From: Pseudomonadota bacterium
Lineage (GTDB): Bacteria > Pseudomonadota > Gammaproteobacteria > Enterobacterales > Enterobacteriaceae
Reading direction: 5' to 3'
Assembly (NCBI GenBank): GCA_018261615.1
Contig: JAGTSE010000005.1
Coordinates: forward strand, 1-64,000
DNA length: 64,000 bases
Shown: positions 7,961-18,818 of the stretch, one piece after another
Layout: each line of letters begins with the position of its first letter
Numbering within the stretch: position 1 is the stretch's first letter
The notes under the pieces: generated by a model
Seen by the model: only the letters and a program-made list of their open reading frames with translations
The model's database searches: none
Told to the model about the DNA's origin: nothing
Program-made: the position numbers and the translations under genes

Positions 7961-8695
7961 TTAGCGTGGTTTCAGGGTGGCGATAAGAAAGTCTTTCGAA
8001 CTTTCCACCTTGCCCTGCTGAATGGCCGCAGCCGGATCGACATGTTTCGGACACACTTCCGAACAGTAGCCGACAAACGTACAGCTCCACACGCCGTTCT
8101 GGCTGTTGAGTTGCCCCATGCGCTCTTTTTTGCCGTTATCGCGGCTATCAAGGTTATAGCGATGCGCCAGCGTAATCGCCGCCGGGCCGATGAACTCGGG
8201 ATTCAGACCAAACTGCGGGCAGGCGGCGTAGCACAGGCCGCAGTTAATGCAGCCGGAGAACTGATGGTACTTCGCCATCTGCGCCGGGGTTTGCTTGCCT
8301 GGTCCCTGATCCAGCGTGCGCGTATTACCGATGATGTAAGGCTTAATCGCTTCGAGACTTTCGATAAAGTAGGTCATATCGACCACCAGATCGCGCTCAA
8401 CCGGGAAGTTCGCCAGCGCCTCGACTTTCAGGCCTTTCTCGTAATCGCGCAGAAAGGTTTTACACGCCAGTTTCGGCACTTTGTTGACCATCATGCCGCA
8501 GGAGCCGCAAATCGCCATACGGCACGACCAGCGGTAGCTCAGATCCGGCGCAAGGTTATCTTTGATATAGTTCAGCGCGTCGAGCAGAGAAGTGGCTTCA
8601 TCGTAAGGCACGTCATAGAAGGCACTGTGAGGCGCATCGTCCACTTCCGGGTTGTAACGCACCACCTCCACTTTCAGATTCTTCATCTCAGACAT
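7961..8695 (-). CDS. frdB: Fumarate reductase iron-sulfur subunit B
   Basis: FrdB passes electrons from menaquinol at the anchor to FAD in FrdA through three iron-sulfur clusters. The 244-residue protein shows the plant-type [2Fe-2S] motif (CRMAICGSC plus a later C) in the N-terminal half, and [24 protein letters not shown] for the [4Fe-4S] and [3Fe-4S] clusters in the C-terminal half. The ATG at 8695 gives the family start [14 protein letters not shown] and overlaps the end of frdA by 8 bases, which implies translational coupling. Confidence 0.97.
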   Translation of the reverse strand: MSEMKNLKVEVVRYNPEVDDAPHSAFYDVPYDEATSLLDALNYIKDNLAPDLSYRWSCRMAICGSCGMMVNKVPKLACKTFLRDYEKGLKVEALANFPVERDLVVDMTYFIESLEAIKPYIIGNTRTLDQGPGKQTPAQMAKYHQFSGCINCGLCYAACPQFGLNPEFIGPAAITLAHRYNLDSRDNGKKERMGQLNSQNGVWSCTFVGYCSEVCPKHVDPAAAIQQGKVESSKDFLIATLKPR

Positions 8696-10478
8696 TGTTC
8701 GTCTCCTTCTTCTCAGCCGATTCAGCTTCTGCACCGTATACGCGTTTCGCCGGTGGCAGCGTAGTGATCTTCACGTCGCTGTATTCCAGTCGGGTTGCGC
8801 CGTCGGCATCGCGGAAAGCCAGCGTGTGCTTGAGGAAGTTGACGTCATCGCGCTCAGTACATCCCTCATCCAGGCGCTGATGCGCCCCGCGGGATTCTTT
8901 ACGCGCCAGTGCCGAGTGCGCCATACATTCGGCCACGTTCAGTCCGTGTCCCAGTTCGATGGTGTAGAGCACATCGGTGTTGAAGACGCTGGAAGTATCG
9001 GTAATGCGCACGCGTTTGAAGCGCTCTTGCAGCTCGGCCAGCTTATCCACGGTTTTCTGCATCAATTCCGGCGTGCGGTAGATCCCGCAGCCTTCTTCCA
9101 TAGATTCGCCCATTTCGTCGCGGATTTTCGCCCAGCTTTCGGTGCCGTTCTGATTGACCAGCGCTTTCAGACGCTGCTCGACATCTGCTGCCTGCGCATT
9201 TAACGCATTGTCGTTGGCCTTGCTTGCACTGGCCGAACGTGCAATAGCGCGTTCACCGGCAAGGCGGCCAAACACCACGAGCTCCGCCAGCGAGTTCGAG
9301 CCGAGACGGTTGGCACCGTGCAGGCCGACCGACGAGCATTCACCCACTGCAAACAGCCCGGTGATGCGGGATTCGCAGTTTTGGTCGGTTTCGATACCGC
9401 CCATGGTGTAGTGGGCCGTCGGGCGTACCGGAATCGGCTCTTTGATCGGATCGACGCCAACATAGGCTTTCGCCAGTTCGCAGATAAACGGCAGACGCTC
9501 GCTGATTTTTTTCGCACCAAGATGACGCAGGTCGAGGTAGACTACATCACCGCGCGGCGTAGAGATGGTGTTGCCTTTACGCCACTCATGCCAGAACGCT
9601 TGCGACACTTTGTCGCGCGGGCCGAGTTCCATATATTTGTTCTTCGGCTCGCCCAGCGGCGTTTCCGGCCCCATGCCGTAATCCTGCAAATAACGGTAGC
9701 CGTTTTTGTTAACTAGAATGCCGCCTTCGCCGCGGCAACCTTCTGTCATCAGAATGCCGGAACCCGGCAGGCCGGTTGGATGGTACTGCACGAACTCCAT
9801 ATCGCGCAGCGGAACGCCGTGCGACAGCGCCATACCCATGCCGTCGCCAGTGACAATGCCGCCGTTGGTGTTGTAGCGGTAAACGCGACCAGCGCCACCC
9901 GTTGCCATCACCACGGCATTGGCGCGAATCTGCACCAGCGTGCCTTCCATCATATTCATGGCGACCAGCCCGCGGGCATGGTTGTCATCCACAAGGATAT
10001 CCAGCACGAAATGTTCGTCGAAGCGTTGGATTTGTGGGAACTGAAGGGAGGTTTGAAACAGGGTATGCAGCATATGGAAGCCGGTTTTATCGGCGGCGAA
10101 CCAGGTGCGTTCTATTTTCATCCCACCGAAGCGCCGCACGTTGACCGAACCATCCGGGCGACGGCTCCATGGACAGCCCCACTGTTCAAGTTGGGTCATT
10201 TCTGTCGGGCAATGATGCACAAAATAGTCAACGACATCCTGTTCGCAAAGCCAGTCACCGCCAGCAACGGTATCGTGGAAATGGTATTCGAAGCTGTCAT
10301 GATCCTGGGCAACGGCGGCAGAACCGCCTTCTGCGGCAACCGTGTGGCTGCGCATTGGATAAACTTTTGAAATCAATGCGATTTTGGCGTTCGGGTTGGC
10401 TTGCGCCGCCGCAATTGCGGTGCGTAATCCCGCTCCGCCTGCGCCTATCACAGCGATATCGGCTTGAAAGGTTTGCAC
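8688..10478 (-). CDS. frdA: Fumarate reductase flavoprotein subunit A
   Basis: FrdA is the catalytic subunit that reduces fumarate to succinate, with covalently bound FAD. The 596-residue protein has the N-terminal dinucleotide fold ([18 protein letters not shown]), the flavinylation histidine in [13 protein letters not shown] near residue 45, and the substrate-site stretches [21 protein letters not shown] and [14 protein letters not shown]. The GTG at 10478 gives the family N-terminus VQTFQAD; the much longer upstream frame to 10646 runs through the promoter and is rejected. It is the first gene of frdABCD. Confidence 0.97.
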   Translation of the reverse strand: MQTFQADIAVIGAGGAGLRTAIAAAQANPNAKIALISKVYPMRSHTVAAEGGSAAVAQDHDSFEYHFHDTVAGGDWLCEQDVVDYFVHHCPTEMTQLEQWGCPWSRRPDGSVNVRRFGGMKIERTWFAADKTGFHMLHTLFQTSLQFPQIQRFDEHFVLDILVDDNHARGLVAMNMMEGTLVQIRANAVVMATGGAGRVYRYNTNGGIVTGDGMGMALSHGVPLRDMEFVQYHPTGLPGSGILMTEGCRGEGGILVNKNGYRYLQDYGMGPETPLGEPKNKYMELGPRDKVSQAFWHEWRKGNTISTPRGDVVYLDLRHLGAKKISERLPFICELAKAYVGVDPIKEPIPVRPTAHYTMGGIETDQNCESRITGLFAVGECSSVGLHGANRLGSNSLAELVVFGRLAGERAIARSASASKANDNALNAQAADVEQRLKALVNQNGTESWAKIRDEMGESMEEGCGIYRTPELMQKTVDKLAELQERFKRVRITDTSSVFNTDVLYTIELGHGLNVAECMAHSALARKESRGAHQRLDEGCTERDDVNFLKHTLAFRDADGATRLEYSDVKITTLPPAKRVYGAEAESAEKKETNNV

Positions 10479-10573
10479 GACATTCCTCCAGATTATTGTT
10501 GTTCCGCAACGATAAGCCAGACTGCTTAAGGCAGTTGCGAATATGTTCCACTGCTCCTTTTTGGGTAAGAAGC

Positions 10574-10615
10574 AGTATAACCGCAGAGAACCAAGGGAAA
10601 TTTGATGCGTTCGAT
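10574..10615 (-). promoter_or_regulatory. frd promoter with FNR half-site at -41.5
   Basis: On the minus strand a TATACT -10 hexamer lies at 10579-10574. Upstream, ATCAA at 10606-10602 is a perfect FNR half-site, while the partner half at 10615-10611 is degenerate. With a start near 10567, the centre of this 14-base element falls at about -41.5, the class II FNR position. E. coli frd is FNR-activated from a similar imperfect site. The start point is inferred. Confidence 0.6.
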
Positions 10616-10651
10616 TTTTTTGCTGTTCTTTAAGACAATGCATCATTCATA

Positions 10652-10665
10652 TTGATAAATATCAT
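10652..10665. promoter_or_regulatory. Near-consensus FNR site in the frdA-epmA intergenic region
   Basis: TTGAT-aaat-ATCAT matches the FNR consensus TTGAT-N4-ATCAA at 9 of 10 defined positions. Its centre lies 50 bases from the degenerate frd site, about five helical turns, and near -91.5 of the inferred frd start. It could be a second, class I site for frd or act on epmA, whose ATG is 119 bases away on the other side. Confidence 0.55.
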
Positions 10666-10784
10666 CCTTGATTACTTCCTCTTTATTTATAGACGAGATA
10701 AATGAAATTTTTTTGCGCAAAATTTGTCTCTGCGGATCGATGCGGGTAGACTTCGTGCCCTTGTCTGAATTCGGAGAACGAACC

Positions 10785-11762
10785 ATGAGCGAAACGGCCA
10801 CCTGGCAGCCGAGCGCATCCATCCCCAATTTATTAAAACGTGCGGCAATCATGGCGGAAATTCGGCATTTCTTCGCCGATCGCGGCGTACTTGAGGTGGA
10901 AACGCCCTGTATGAGCCAGGCAACGGTAACGGACGTTCATCTGTTCCCGTTTGAAACCCGTTTTGTTGGCCCCGGCCATTCCCAGGGGATCAATCTCTAC
11001 CTGATGACCAGCCCGGAATATCATATGAAGCGTCTGCTGGCGGCGGGCTGTGGCCCGGTATTCCAGTTGTGCAGAAGCTTCCGTAATGAAGAGATGGGGC
11101 GTCATCACAATCCTGAATTCACTATGCTTGAGTGGTATCGTCCGCACTACGACATGTACCGTCTGATGAATGAGGTGGACGATTTATTGCAACAGGTACT
11201 GGAGTGCCCGGCAGCGGAGTCGCTCTCTTACCAGCAGGCGTTTCAGCGTTATCTGGAAGTGGATCCGCTCTCTGCTGATAAAGCACAGCTGCGGGAAGTG
11301 GCGGCAAAACTCGATCTGAGTAATATTGCGGAGACAGAAGAAGACCGCGATACGTTGCTACAACTGCTGTTCGCCATGGGCGTTGAGCCGCATATCGGCA
11401 AAGATCGTCCGACTTTCGTGTACCACTTCCCGGCAAGCCAGGCTGCGTTGGCGCAGATCAGCACCGAAGATCACCGCGTGGCGGAGCGTTTTGAGGTCTA
11501 TTTCAAAGGGATTGAGCTAGCGAATGGTTTCCATGAGTTGACTGACGCCCGCGAGCAGCAGCAGCGTTTTGAGCAGGATAACCGCAAACGCGCGGCGCGC
11601 GGTCTGCCACAGCAGCCGGTGGACAATAATTTGCTGGAAGCGTTGAAAGCCGGTCTACCGGATTGTTCCGGCGTGGCGTTGGGCGTTGATCGTCTGGTAA
11701 TGCTGGCATTGCAGGCGGAAAGCCTGGCTGAAGTTATTGCGTTTACTGTTGACCGGGCGTAA
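10785..11762 (+). CDS. epmA: EF-P--(R)-beta-lysine ligase EpmA
   Basis: EpmA is a truncated class II lysyl-tRNA synthetase homologue, lacking the anticodon domain, that activates (R)-beta-lysine and joins it to Lys34 of EF-P. The 325-residue protein has the class II motif 2 arginine region ([14 protein letters not shown]) and motif 3 ([12 protein letters not shown]) near the C-terminus. The ATG at 10785 gives the family N-terminus [12 protein letters not shown]; an open extension to 10668 runs through regulatory sequence. It is divergent from frdA across 306 bases and convergent with mscM. Confidence 0.97.
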   Translation: MSETATWQPSASIPNLLKRAAIMAEIRHFFADRGVLEVETPCMSQATVTDVHLFPFETRFVGPGHSQGINLYLMTSPEYHMKRLLAAGCGPVFQLCRSFRNEEMGRHHNPEFTMLEWYRPHYDMYRLMNEVDDLLQQVLECPAAESLSYQQAFQRYLEVDPLSADKAQLREVAAKLDLSNIAETEEDRDTLLQLLFAMGVEPHIGKDRPTFVYHFPASQAALAQISTEDHRVAERFEVYFKGIELANGFHELTDAREQQQRFEQDNRKRAARGLPQQPVDNNLLEALKAGLPDCSGVALGVDRLVMLALQAESLAEVIAFTVDRA

Positions 11763-11782
11763 TAAGCCGATGCGGTAACATG

Positions 11783-11807
11783 AAAAAGGCGCCGAGGCGC
11801 CTTTTTT
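11783..11807. terminator. Terminator between convergent epmA and mscM
   Basis: A GC stem (aggcgc / gcgcct, loop cgag) is flanked by a run of A on the left and six T on the right, so it should stop transcription from both directions. It lies 20 bases after the epmA stop and just before the mscM stop. Confidence 0.85.
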
Positions 11808-11813
11808 GTTGCC

Positions 11814-14800
11814 TTACAAACTTCCCGCCGGGCGGTTGCCTTTGCCTGCTGAAGTCAGCGTTCGCGCAGTGCGTTTTCCGTCAAGACTCTCCAGCCGCAT
11901 CTGGAATGGCGGGAACGGTAAATCGATACCGTGTTCGCGGAAGCCCGCCAGAATCAGTTGGTGGATTTCGTGACGCAGTGGCATACGATGCCCCATCTCA
12001 GCGGCATAGATGCGCAGTTCAAACAGTTGAATACCCTGTTGCAGATCGACCAGAAACACTTCCGGCGCTGGATTATCAATCACAAAAGAGCAGCGTTCGG
12101 CTGCGGTATAGAGGATCTGCGTCACCTCTTCACTGTTGGCGTCTGCTGGTGCAGGTACGGTTAAAACCACACGCGTAACGGAATCGGAGAGCGACCAGTT
12201 AATAAACTGCTCGGTAATAAACGCCTTGTTTGGCACGATGATCTCTTTACGATCCCAGTCGCTGATGGTGGTAGCGCGAGTGTTGATTTTAGTCACGCTA
12301 CCCGTCAGATCGCGGATCGTTACGGTATCGCCAATGCGGATCGGCTTCTCAAACAGAATGATCAGGCCAGAGATAAAGTTGGCGAAAATCTCCTGTAAGC
12401 CAAAGCCGAGGCCGACACCCAACGCGGCGACCAGCCATTGCAATTTGGCCCATTCGATGCCGATCATCGAGAAGCCGACCAGTCCACCGAACAGCATCAG
12501 CAAATATTTAGTGATAGTGGTAATGGCATAACCAGTGCCGGGCGCCAGATCCAGATGTTGCAGCAGCGCCAGTTCCAGCAATGCCGGAAGGTTGCGCACC
12601 AGCTGCGTGGTAATGATAAACACGAGAATAGCGATCAGCACCGCGCCGAGCGTAATTGGCTCCAGGCTTTCAACTCCCTGCACCGTCGAAGTGACATCCC
12701 ATAGCGGAATATTTTCCAGAAAACCAAAAGCGGAATGGATCTCTGACCACAGCACGATGACAGACAGTAGCGCAATCAACATCAGAATCGACCGCACCAG
12801 CCGCAGCGACTGGACGCTGATTGCATCCAGATCGACTTCCGGTTCATCGATATCGGCAGCGCCTTCGGGGCTGGAGTGATGCGGCACATCTTCCTCGCCC
12901 CGCGCACGCTGCGCGAGGATTTCCGCACGGCGGTGGCGTGCGCGTTCAAACGCCAGGCGACGGCGTTGAATCAGCATCCAGCGACGGATAATATGGTAGA
13001 CCACCAGCAGGGCGAACCAGATGGCAACTGAGGTTTCCAGACGCGCCAGCAGTGCCTGCGACGTGGCCAGATAGCCGACTGCTGCGGCGAGGATAGCTGT
13101 CAGCGGCGCGCACAGCAGCAAATTCCACAACAGATGATTCGGCAAATTATTGGCGCTGCCACTTTTGTCCACATAAAGCGGGATCCCGGCGCGTTTCAGG
13201 CTCAGTGTCACCAGCGCCAGCGCGCCGCAGATCAGGATAAAGCACAGCCGTCCGAGTGAGCCGGAGAATTCTCGATCGTTGAGGTTATCGAACATAATCA
13301 GCGCCATGATCAGCGGTACGATAAAGCCAATACTCATCAGGTAGTAACGCATTCCGCGCGCAACGAGATTGCGCGGCCAGCCAAAGTGGACGACAAACAG
13401 GCCAGTTGGGCGGGCGAAGGTCGCGCAAATCATCACCACCCACAGCAACGGCACGGTAGCCGTAACGCCATCACCGATGGCTACCGCCAGCGGCCAGGGC
13501 CAGGCTTCCTGCAAACCGTAACCGAGTGTGGCCCACAGTACCGGAAGCGGTGACGCGACGAGAATCGACCAGAAAACGGTGCGCATGGTCAGCCAGAAGT
13601 GATCCTGTGTGACCTTGCCGACGCGGGCGCTTGAACGCTCCAGAAAACGGGTAAAATGCCGACGTGAATAGATGCTGAAACCCACCAACGCTAACGCAGC
13701 AAACAGTGGGAACAGCGTCTCTTTGCTGGTCAGCATCATAATACTGGCTTTGCCAAGCTGGCTGAGGGTATCCAGCGACAATAAACGCCGCAGATCCTGC
13801 ACAACCTCTATTGGCCATGCAAAGGTCAACGGACTGACATCCGCCGTCCAGAACAGATAGCGGTGCGTCGCTTCATTTACCTCTTTTAGCGCATCTTTGA
13901 GCTGGCTATTGGCAACTTTCAGCTTGGTGAGTTCGAGGATCAGCGTATCGCCGCCCTGAAGCAAAGAATTCAGCAGCTCGCGTTGCGTACGCAACTGGGC
14001 TTCCAGAATGCGGCTCTGCTCGGCGGTAAGCGCTTTGCCGTCCGCCTGGCGGATTTGTCGCAGTTGCGGCTGCTTATTCAGCAAATCCTCATAGCGCATC
14101 CGATGGACGCGCAGTTGCGCCATCTCGGTATCCAGTTGCTGCGGTTTTGGCATTTCCGGCAGACGGGCAACCTGCGCGCGCAGCGCTTCGCCCAGCATAT
14201 TCGAGGCGCCGAGCCACTGAGACTGCTCACGCAGCGTATTCAGCGCCTGACGAACCTGTAAAGTCTGCCCGGAGGCCTGCCGCTGCTGGGATGCGACCAG
14301 ATCCATACGCTGCGCCTGTTGGTTCAGCGCTTGCGAGAGTTCACGGTTGATGCGGAACTGCTCGACGATACCGACGGGCAGGTTGGCGCTGTTTTCCGCC
14401 AGTAGCTCAGTGCTCTCCAGCGCCTGTTCAGCTTCGCGCTGGCGCTGGCTATTGAGCTGGTTACGCAAGGCTTGTAGATATGCATCCAGTTGCTGGCTCT
14501 GTTTCTGTGCCAGTTCGGCGCGCATCCGCGCCAGTTCCTGACGGTTATTGGCGGAAAGTTGTGCCAGATCCAGTTCATCAACCAGCGCTTTCAGCTTTGC
14601 AGATTCTGCCTGTGCGCCGAAGTTTTGCGCCTGCGCCAACGGCGTGTTGGTATTTTGCGTGCCGATTCGGCGCTCCACTTCTGTGACCTGTCGGCGCGCG
14701 TCGGTTTGCTGTTGCGGGAGCTGGCCCAAGGAATCGCTGATCTCTCTGGCGCGTTCCTGTTCCTGCTGGGCGAGGCGGGTTTTTTCCAGCAATTGGCTGC

Positions 14801-15146
14801 TGACTTGCAGGATCTCCTGATTCAGCGCGTCGCTGCTCATCCCCTCGGGGACTGATTTGGGTTCCTCACGCAGATTATCCAACTGCGCGCGCAGGGTACG
14901 GGAAAGTTTGGGGAAATTATCAATAACTTGTTGATATTGCAGCGCGCGATCGAGTGAACCTTTACGTTCCTCAAGGGCGTTGAGCGCGGCCTGGAGCACC
15001 TCGATAGTTTCTGCCTGCTCTGGCGTGCTTTTCGCCGCCTTAACCTTCTCCAGTTCCTGGGTGATTTGTCGGGCATCGGGAGCCGTCGCTGCAACGGCTC
15101 CCAGGCTGAGGCACCAGGCCATCAGAAAAACGATAATCAGGCGCAC
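11814..15146 (-). CDS. mscM: Miniconductance mechanosensitive channel MscM
   Basis: MscM (YjeP) is a large MscS-family inner-membrane channel that opens under membrane tension and protects against osmotic downshock. The 1110-residue protein has a signal peptide (cleavage after about residue 20), a long periplasmic coiled-coil region rich in Q, E, R and L to about residue 430, a set of membrane helices from about 480, and the MscS pore and beta domain near 890-1000 (GLGFGLQEIFANFISGLIILF, then GDTVTIRDLTGSV). Length matches E. coli YjeP (1107). It follows psd by 23 bases and is probably co-transcribed with it. Confidence 0.95.
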   Translation of the reverse strand: MRLIIVFLMAWCLSLGAVAATAPDARQITQELEKVKAAKSTPEQAETIEVLQAALNALEERKGSLDRALQYQQVIDNFPKLSRTLRAQLDNLREEPKSVPEGMSSDALNQEILQVSSQLLEKTRLAQQEQERAREISDSLGQLPQQQTDARRQVTEVERRIGTQNTNTPLAQAQNFGAQAESAKLKALVDELDLAQLSANNRQELARMRAELAQKQSQQLDAYLQALRNQLNSQRQREAEQALESTELLAENSANLPVGIVEQFRINRELSQALNQQAQRMDLVASQQRQASGQTLQVRQALNTLREQSQWLGASNMLGEALRAQVARLPEMPKPQQLDTEMAQLRVHRMRYEDLLNKQPQLRQIRQADGKALTAEQSRILEAQLRTQRELLNSLLQGGDTLILELTKLKVANSQLKDALKEVNEATHRYLFWTADVSPLTFAWPIEVVQDLRRLLSLDTLSQLGKASIMMLTSKETLFPLFAALALVGFSIYSRRHFTRFLERSSARVGKVTQDHFWLTMRTVFWSILVASPLPVLWATLGYGLQEAWPWPLAVAIGDGVTATVPLLWVVMICATFARPTGLFVVHFGWPRNLVARGMRYYLMSIGFIVPLIMALIMFDNLNDREFSGSLGRLCFILICGALALVTLSLKRAGIPLYVDKSGSANNLPNHLLWNLLLCAPLTAILAAAVGYLATSQALLARLETSVAIWFALLVVYHIIRRWMLIQRRRLAFERARHRRAEILAQRARGEEDVPHHSSPEGAADIDEPEVDLDAISVQSLRLVRSILMLIALLSVIVLWSEIHSAFGFLENIPLWDVTSTVQGVESLEPITLGAVLIAILVFIITTQLVRNLPALLELALLQHLDLAPGTGYAITTITKYLLMLFGGLVGFSMIGIEWAKLQWLVAALGVGLGFGLQEIFANFISGLIILFEKPIRIGDTVTIRDLTGSVTKINTRATTISDWDRKEIIVPNKAFITEQFINWSLSDSVTRVVLTVPAPADANSEEVTQILYTAAERCSFVIDNPAPEVFLVDLQQGIQLFELRIYAAEMGHRMPLRHEIHQLILAGFREHGIDLPFPPFQMRLESLDGKRTARTLTSAGKGNRPAGSL

Positions 15147-15169
15147 ATCAGTCTCCGTGGTGCGGGGGG

Positions 15170-16138
15170 TTAACCCTGGCCTTTTTGGTTGTCAACCAGC
15201 GGGCTGGCGTCGTGTTCTGCCTGGATTTCCGCTTCCGGCAGCGGTGCCGGTTCGACATCTACCGGCGCAAAGGACTCGGTAGAAACGGCCAGCGGCTGGC
15301 CAATTTTGGTTACCGACAGGCTTTGCAGTTGCTCTGCCAGCACCACTTTGCCAGGCGCAAACAGGTTGATGACGGTCGAACCGAGTTTGAAGCGACCCAT
15401 CTCCTGGCCTTTCAGCAGCGCAACCGCGCCTTCACTGTCGCCCGCAGGCCATGTCCAGCGTTTGATAATGCCTTCGCGCGGTGGCGTGATGGTACCTGCC
15501 CATACGGTTTCGATACTGCCGACAATGGTCGCGCCGACAAGGATTTGCGCCATCGGGCCGAACTCGGTCTCAAACAGGCAGATCACGCGTTCGTTACGGG
15601 CAAAGAGATTAGGGACATTTTGCGCCGTCAGATGGTTAACGGAGAAGAGGTCGCCCGGCACGTAAATCATCTCGCGCAGGATGCCGTTACACGGCATATG
15701 GACACGGTGATAATCGCGCGGTGAGAGATAGGTGGTGACAAAGCTGCCGTTGCGGAACAGGTCTGCCATCAGGTAGTTGCCCGCCAGCAGCGCCTCCAGG
15801 CTATAGTTGTGACCTTTGGCCTGCAGAATTTTGTCATTCTCAATGGCGCCAAGCTGGCTGATAACGCCGTCTGCGGGCATCACCAGCACGTCCGGATCGG
15901 TATTGAGCGGTCGCACGTCGTCACGCAGTGGGCGCACAAAGAAATCGTTAAAGGTGCGGTAGCTGGCGGTGTCCGGCTTCTGTGCTTCTTTCATATCGAC
16001 CTTGTAGTATTTGACGAACAGATCGATAACCAGTTTGGTCAGCCAGCCTGCACGTTTGCTTGCGCCCCAGCCCGCCAGGCGAGTGAGCCACAGTTTAGGC
16101 AGAATGTATTGAAGCGAAAGTTTAAATGAGTTTAACAA
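15170..16138 (-). CDS. psd: Phosphatidylserine decarboxylase proenzyme
   Basis: Psd converts phosphatidylserine to phosphatidylethanolamine at the inner membrane. The 322-residue proenzyme cleaves itself at the LGST motif (residues 252-255), turning Ser254 into the pyruvoyl group. The catalytic Asp90 (MPADG), His147 (YHRVHMP) and Ser254 needed for self-cleavage are all present. The C-terminal tail after about 270 is acidic and variable, as in relatives. It precedes mscM in a probable operon. Confidence 0.97.
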   Translation of the reverse strand: MLNSFKLSLQYILPKLWLTRLAGWGASKRAGWLTKLVIDLFVKYYKVDMKEAQKPDTASYRTFNDFFVRPLRDDVRPLNTDPDVLVMPADGVISQLGAIENDKILQAKGHNYSLEALLAGNYLMADLFRNGSFVTTYLSPRDYHRVHMPCNGILREMIYVPGDLFSVNHLTAQNVPNLFARNERVICLFETEFGPMAQILVGATIVGSIETVWAGTITPPREGIIKRWTWPAGDSEGAVALLKGQEMGRFKLGSTVINLFAPGKVVLAEQLQSLSVTKIGQPLAVSTESFAPVDVEPAPLPEAEIQAEHDASPLVDNQKGQG

Positions 16139-16236
16139 GGTAGCCTCCAGGCCATTGTTTTTGTCGTTCCTGACCAGGTGCCGGAGCGCCTGATTCTTTG
16201 AAAAAGGGACGATTTTAGCGACGCTTAGCTTAGTTG

Positions 16237-17292
16237 TCAGTCGTCCGATTCAGAAAAGCTTTTACGCGTTTTTACTTGCGCCATGCTTTCAAGAATACGG
16301 TGATAGTTGTCGAAACGGCTTTCTGCAATCTCGCCATTTTCTACCGCCTCGCGGATGGCGCAACCAGGATCGGTATCGTGTTTGCAGTCGCGGTATTTAC
16401 AGTGACCGATGTAGTCATGGAATTCGACAAACCCATTGGTGATTTGTTCCGGTTCGAGATGCCAGAGGCCAAACTCACGAACGCCCGGTGAATCAATCAC
16501 ATCGCCGCCGAGTGGGAAGTGGTAGAGGCGCGCTGCGGTAGTGGTGTGCTGCCCCAGACCGGAACCATCAGAAACATCGTTAGTAAGTATTTGCTCTCCC
16601 TGGAAACCGAGCAGCGCATTGAGCAGGCTGGATTTCCCGACGCCGGACTGTCCGGCAAAGATGCTTATACGGTCGGTTAGCGCTTCAACGAGCGGCGCCA
16701 GGCCATCTTGCGTGTGGCTGGAGACCATCAGCACCTGGTAGCCAATGTTACGGTAGATATCCATCTGCTCATTGACGAATGCCATTCCTTCGTCATCCAG
16801 CAGATCGATTTTGTTCAGCACGATCAGCGGAGCAACCTGCAACGCTTCGCAGGCTACCAGATAGCGATCGATAATGTTGAGTGACAGTTCCGGCAGGATC
16901 GCGGAGACCACTACGATTTGATCGATGTTGGCAGCGATGGGTTTTACGCCATCATAAAAATCAGGGCGCGTCAGCACAGAGGTGCGTTCGTGTACAGCTT
17001 CAACGATACCCTTGGCGGTGACACCTTCCGCGGCTTCTTTACCCGGACGCCAGACAACGCGGTCGCCGGTGACCAGCGAACGAATCGTGCGGCGAATGTT
17101 ACAGCGATGTACTTCGCCGTCGTCAGATTCCACATCGGCGTGCATGCCAAAGCGGCTGATCACCACCCCTTCGGACACTTCGCCGAACAGGTTGTCATCG
17201 TAGTCCGCTTTCTCCGCAGACGTTTTCAGTCGGCGCTGGTGGTTCGCTTTTACGCGGCGCTGCTGTCCTTTGGAGAGTTTATTTTTACTCAA
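16237..17292 (-). CDS. rsgA: Small ribosomal subunit biogenesis GTPase RsgA
   Basis: RsgA is a circularly permuted GTPase that checks maturation of the 30S subunit and releases RbfA. The 351-residue protein has an N-terminal basic tail and OB fold, then the permuted order of motifs NKID (G4), GQSGVGKSS (G1) and DSPGVREF (G3), and a C-terminal zinc knuckle ([14 protein letters not shown]). The TTG at 17292 is chosen because it gives the conserved start (M)[10 protein letters not shown]; upstream residues are unrelated. It is divergent from orn across 94 bases. Confidence 0.95.
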   Translation of the reverse strand: MSKNKLSKGQQRRVKANHQRRLKTSAEKADYDDNLFGEVSEGVVISRFGMHADVESDDGEVHRCNIRRTIRSLVTGDRVVWRPGKEAAEGVTAKGIVEAVHERTSVLTRPDFYDGVKPIAANIDQIVVVSAILPELSLNIIDRYLVACEALQVAPLIVLNKIDLLDDEGMAFVNEQMDIYRNIGYQVLMVSSHTQDGLAPLVEALTDRISIFAGQSGVGKSSLLNALLGFQGEQILTNDVSDGSGLGQHTTTAARLYHFPLGGDVIDSPGVREFGLWHLEPEQITNGFVEFHDYIGHCKYRDCKHDTDPGCAIREAVENGEIAESRFDNYHRILESMAQVKTRKSFSESDD

Positions 17293-17386
17293 TCGTGCTG
17301 GCTCCTGGTCGCCCTGGATGGGCAAAACCTCTATGATACACGCAATTTTAGATGAATATAGTTACGCGAGAAGGGTGGAAAATAGC

Positions 17387-17932
17387 ATGAGCGCAAATGA
17401 AAACAACCTCATTTGGATCGATCTGGAGATGACGGGGTTAGATCCCGAGCGCGATCGCATTATTGAGATCGCCACACTGGTAACCGATGCGAATCTGAAC
17501 ATCCTGGCGGAAGGGCCGGTGATTGCGGTACATCAATCCGACGCGCAATTGGCGTTAATGGATGAGTGGAATGTGCGTACTCATACCGGCAGCGGTCTGG
17601 TTGATCGCGTGAAAGCCAGCCAGCTCGATGATCGGGCAGCGGAACTGGCGACGATCGAATTCCTTAAAGAGTGGGTGCCGGCGGGCAAATCCCCCATCTG
17701 TGGCAACAGCATTGGCCAGGATCGCCGTTTTCTGTTTAAGTACATGCCCGAGCTGGAAACGTATTTCCACTACCGTTATCTGGATGTCAGCACGCTGAAA
17801 GAGCTGGCGCGTCGCTGGAAGCCGGAAATACTGGAAGGTCTGAAAAAACAGAATACCCACCAGGCGCTGGATGATATCCGCGAGTCGGTGGCTGAACTGG
17901 CGTACTATCGCGAACATTTCATTAAACTTTAA
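17387..17932 (+). CDS. orn: Oligoribonuclease
   Basis: Orn is the 3'-5' exonuclease that degrades RNA dinucleotides left by larger nucleases and is essential in E. coli. The 181-residue protein is a DEDDh nuclease: D and E in [10 protein letters not shown] near residues 12-14, a D in [10 protein letters not shown], and H/D in [11 protein letters not shown] near the C-terminus. The ATG at 17387 gives the family N-terminus [10 protein letters not shown]; the open frame extends upstream into the divergent promoter region and is rejected. Confidence 0.97.
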   Translation: MSANENNLIWIDLEMTGLDPERDRIIEIATLVTDANLNILAEGPVIAVHQSDAQLALMDEWNVRTHTGSGLVDRVKASQLDDRAAELATIEFLKEWVPAGKSPICGNSIGQDRRFLFKYMPELETYFHYRYLDVSTLKELARRWKPEILEGLKKQNTHQALDDIRESVAELAYYREHFIKL

Positions 17933-18067
17933 GGCAATGACGGCGCGGGGCTGATTTTTTTCAGTTGCCCCGCAAGCCAGTACTGGCGAGGTTTCGCTGG
18001 AAAAATGTGCGCTTTGTCGATTAAAGCAGCACTTGAAGAAAAAAAACGAAAATTTGCTGTCGGGGGC

Positions 18068-18095
18068 TTGCAGCAGAAAGGATTTCTCGTATAAT
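18068..18095 (+). promoter_or_regulatory. Promoter of the glyVXY tRNA operon
   Basis: TTGCAG at 18068 and TATAAT at 18090 are separated by 16 bases. The next bases (gcgcctccc) form a GC-rich discriminator typical of stable-RNA promoters under stringent control. The first tRNA begins 90 bases further on. Confidence 0.85.
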
Positions 18096-18185
18096 GCGCC
18101 TCCCGTGAAGACACAGAAATGTGCAACACGGCGTCACGAAATTTTAGCGGAAATTGTTCGTAATTAGCTGAAAAATCGGTGATAA

Positions 18186-18261
<76 letters not shown>

Positions 18262-18324
18262 AAATTTGAAATGCACCATCCAGATTTACTGGTTTCGGCA
18301 TTGACGCTGAATCCGGATAAATAT

Positions 18325-18400
<76 letters not shown>

Positions 18401-18473
18401 AATTTGAAATGCCGAAAGGCACGCACCATCCAGATTTACTGGTCACGGCAAGTATGCCTGTCCAGATAAGTAT

Positions 18474-18549
<76 letters not shown>

Positions 18550-18568
18550 AATCTTCACATATAAAAAA

Positions 18569-18817
18569 TTATCCACAGCGGGATCCCTCGTTGGGGGCGT
18601 TTTTTTATTGTCCTGTAAAACTATTGTGAACAGAGTTATCCACAGGCATGACTTTCATTCACAACATTATTATTGCTTCGTCAGGTGAATAATCCCGTTG
18701 CAATTAACTGAAAAATAAAAACAAAATAATATTTCAAACTGTTAATACGATCACTTGACGATTTTGTGAACGTTGAATCGTAATGTGTTTTTTATTTTAT
18801 TCACAGGCTGTGGATGG
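18569..18817. other. datA: datA-like DnaA-box cluster (DnaA titration / DnaA-ATP hydrolysis locus)
   Basis: This AT-rich gap between glyY and queG holds three perfect DnaA boxes, TTATCCACA at 18569-18577 and 18636-18644 and TTATTCACA at 18797-18805. Near matches lie at 18655-18663 (TCATTCACA), 18684-18692 (minus strand, one mismatch) and 18809-18817 (minus strand, two mismatches). An IHF-like sequence (TTTCAA-actg-TTA, one mismatch) lies at 18732-18744. In E. coli the datA locus, which binds DnaA and with IHF promotes DnaA-ATP hydrolysis to limit replication initiation, is known at about 94.7 minutes near glyVXY. Position and boxes agree; function is inferred. Confidence 0.75.
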
Positions 18818-18818
18818 T

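Noticed and set aside
7916..8764. 282-codon open frame on the plus strand opposite frdB
   Set aside because: It is antisense to frdB and frdA, has arginine- and histidine-rich shadow composition and no ribosome site; frdB is certain.
10479..10646. N-terminal extension of frdA by 56 residues
   Set aside because: The extension runs through the -10 and FNR region, shows no conservation with FrdA, and the GTG at 10478 gives the exact family start.
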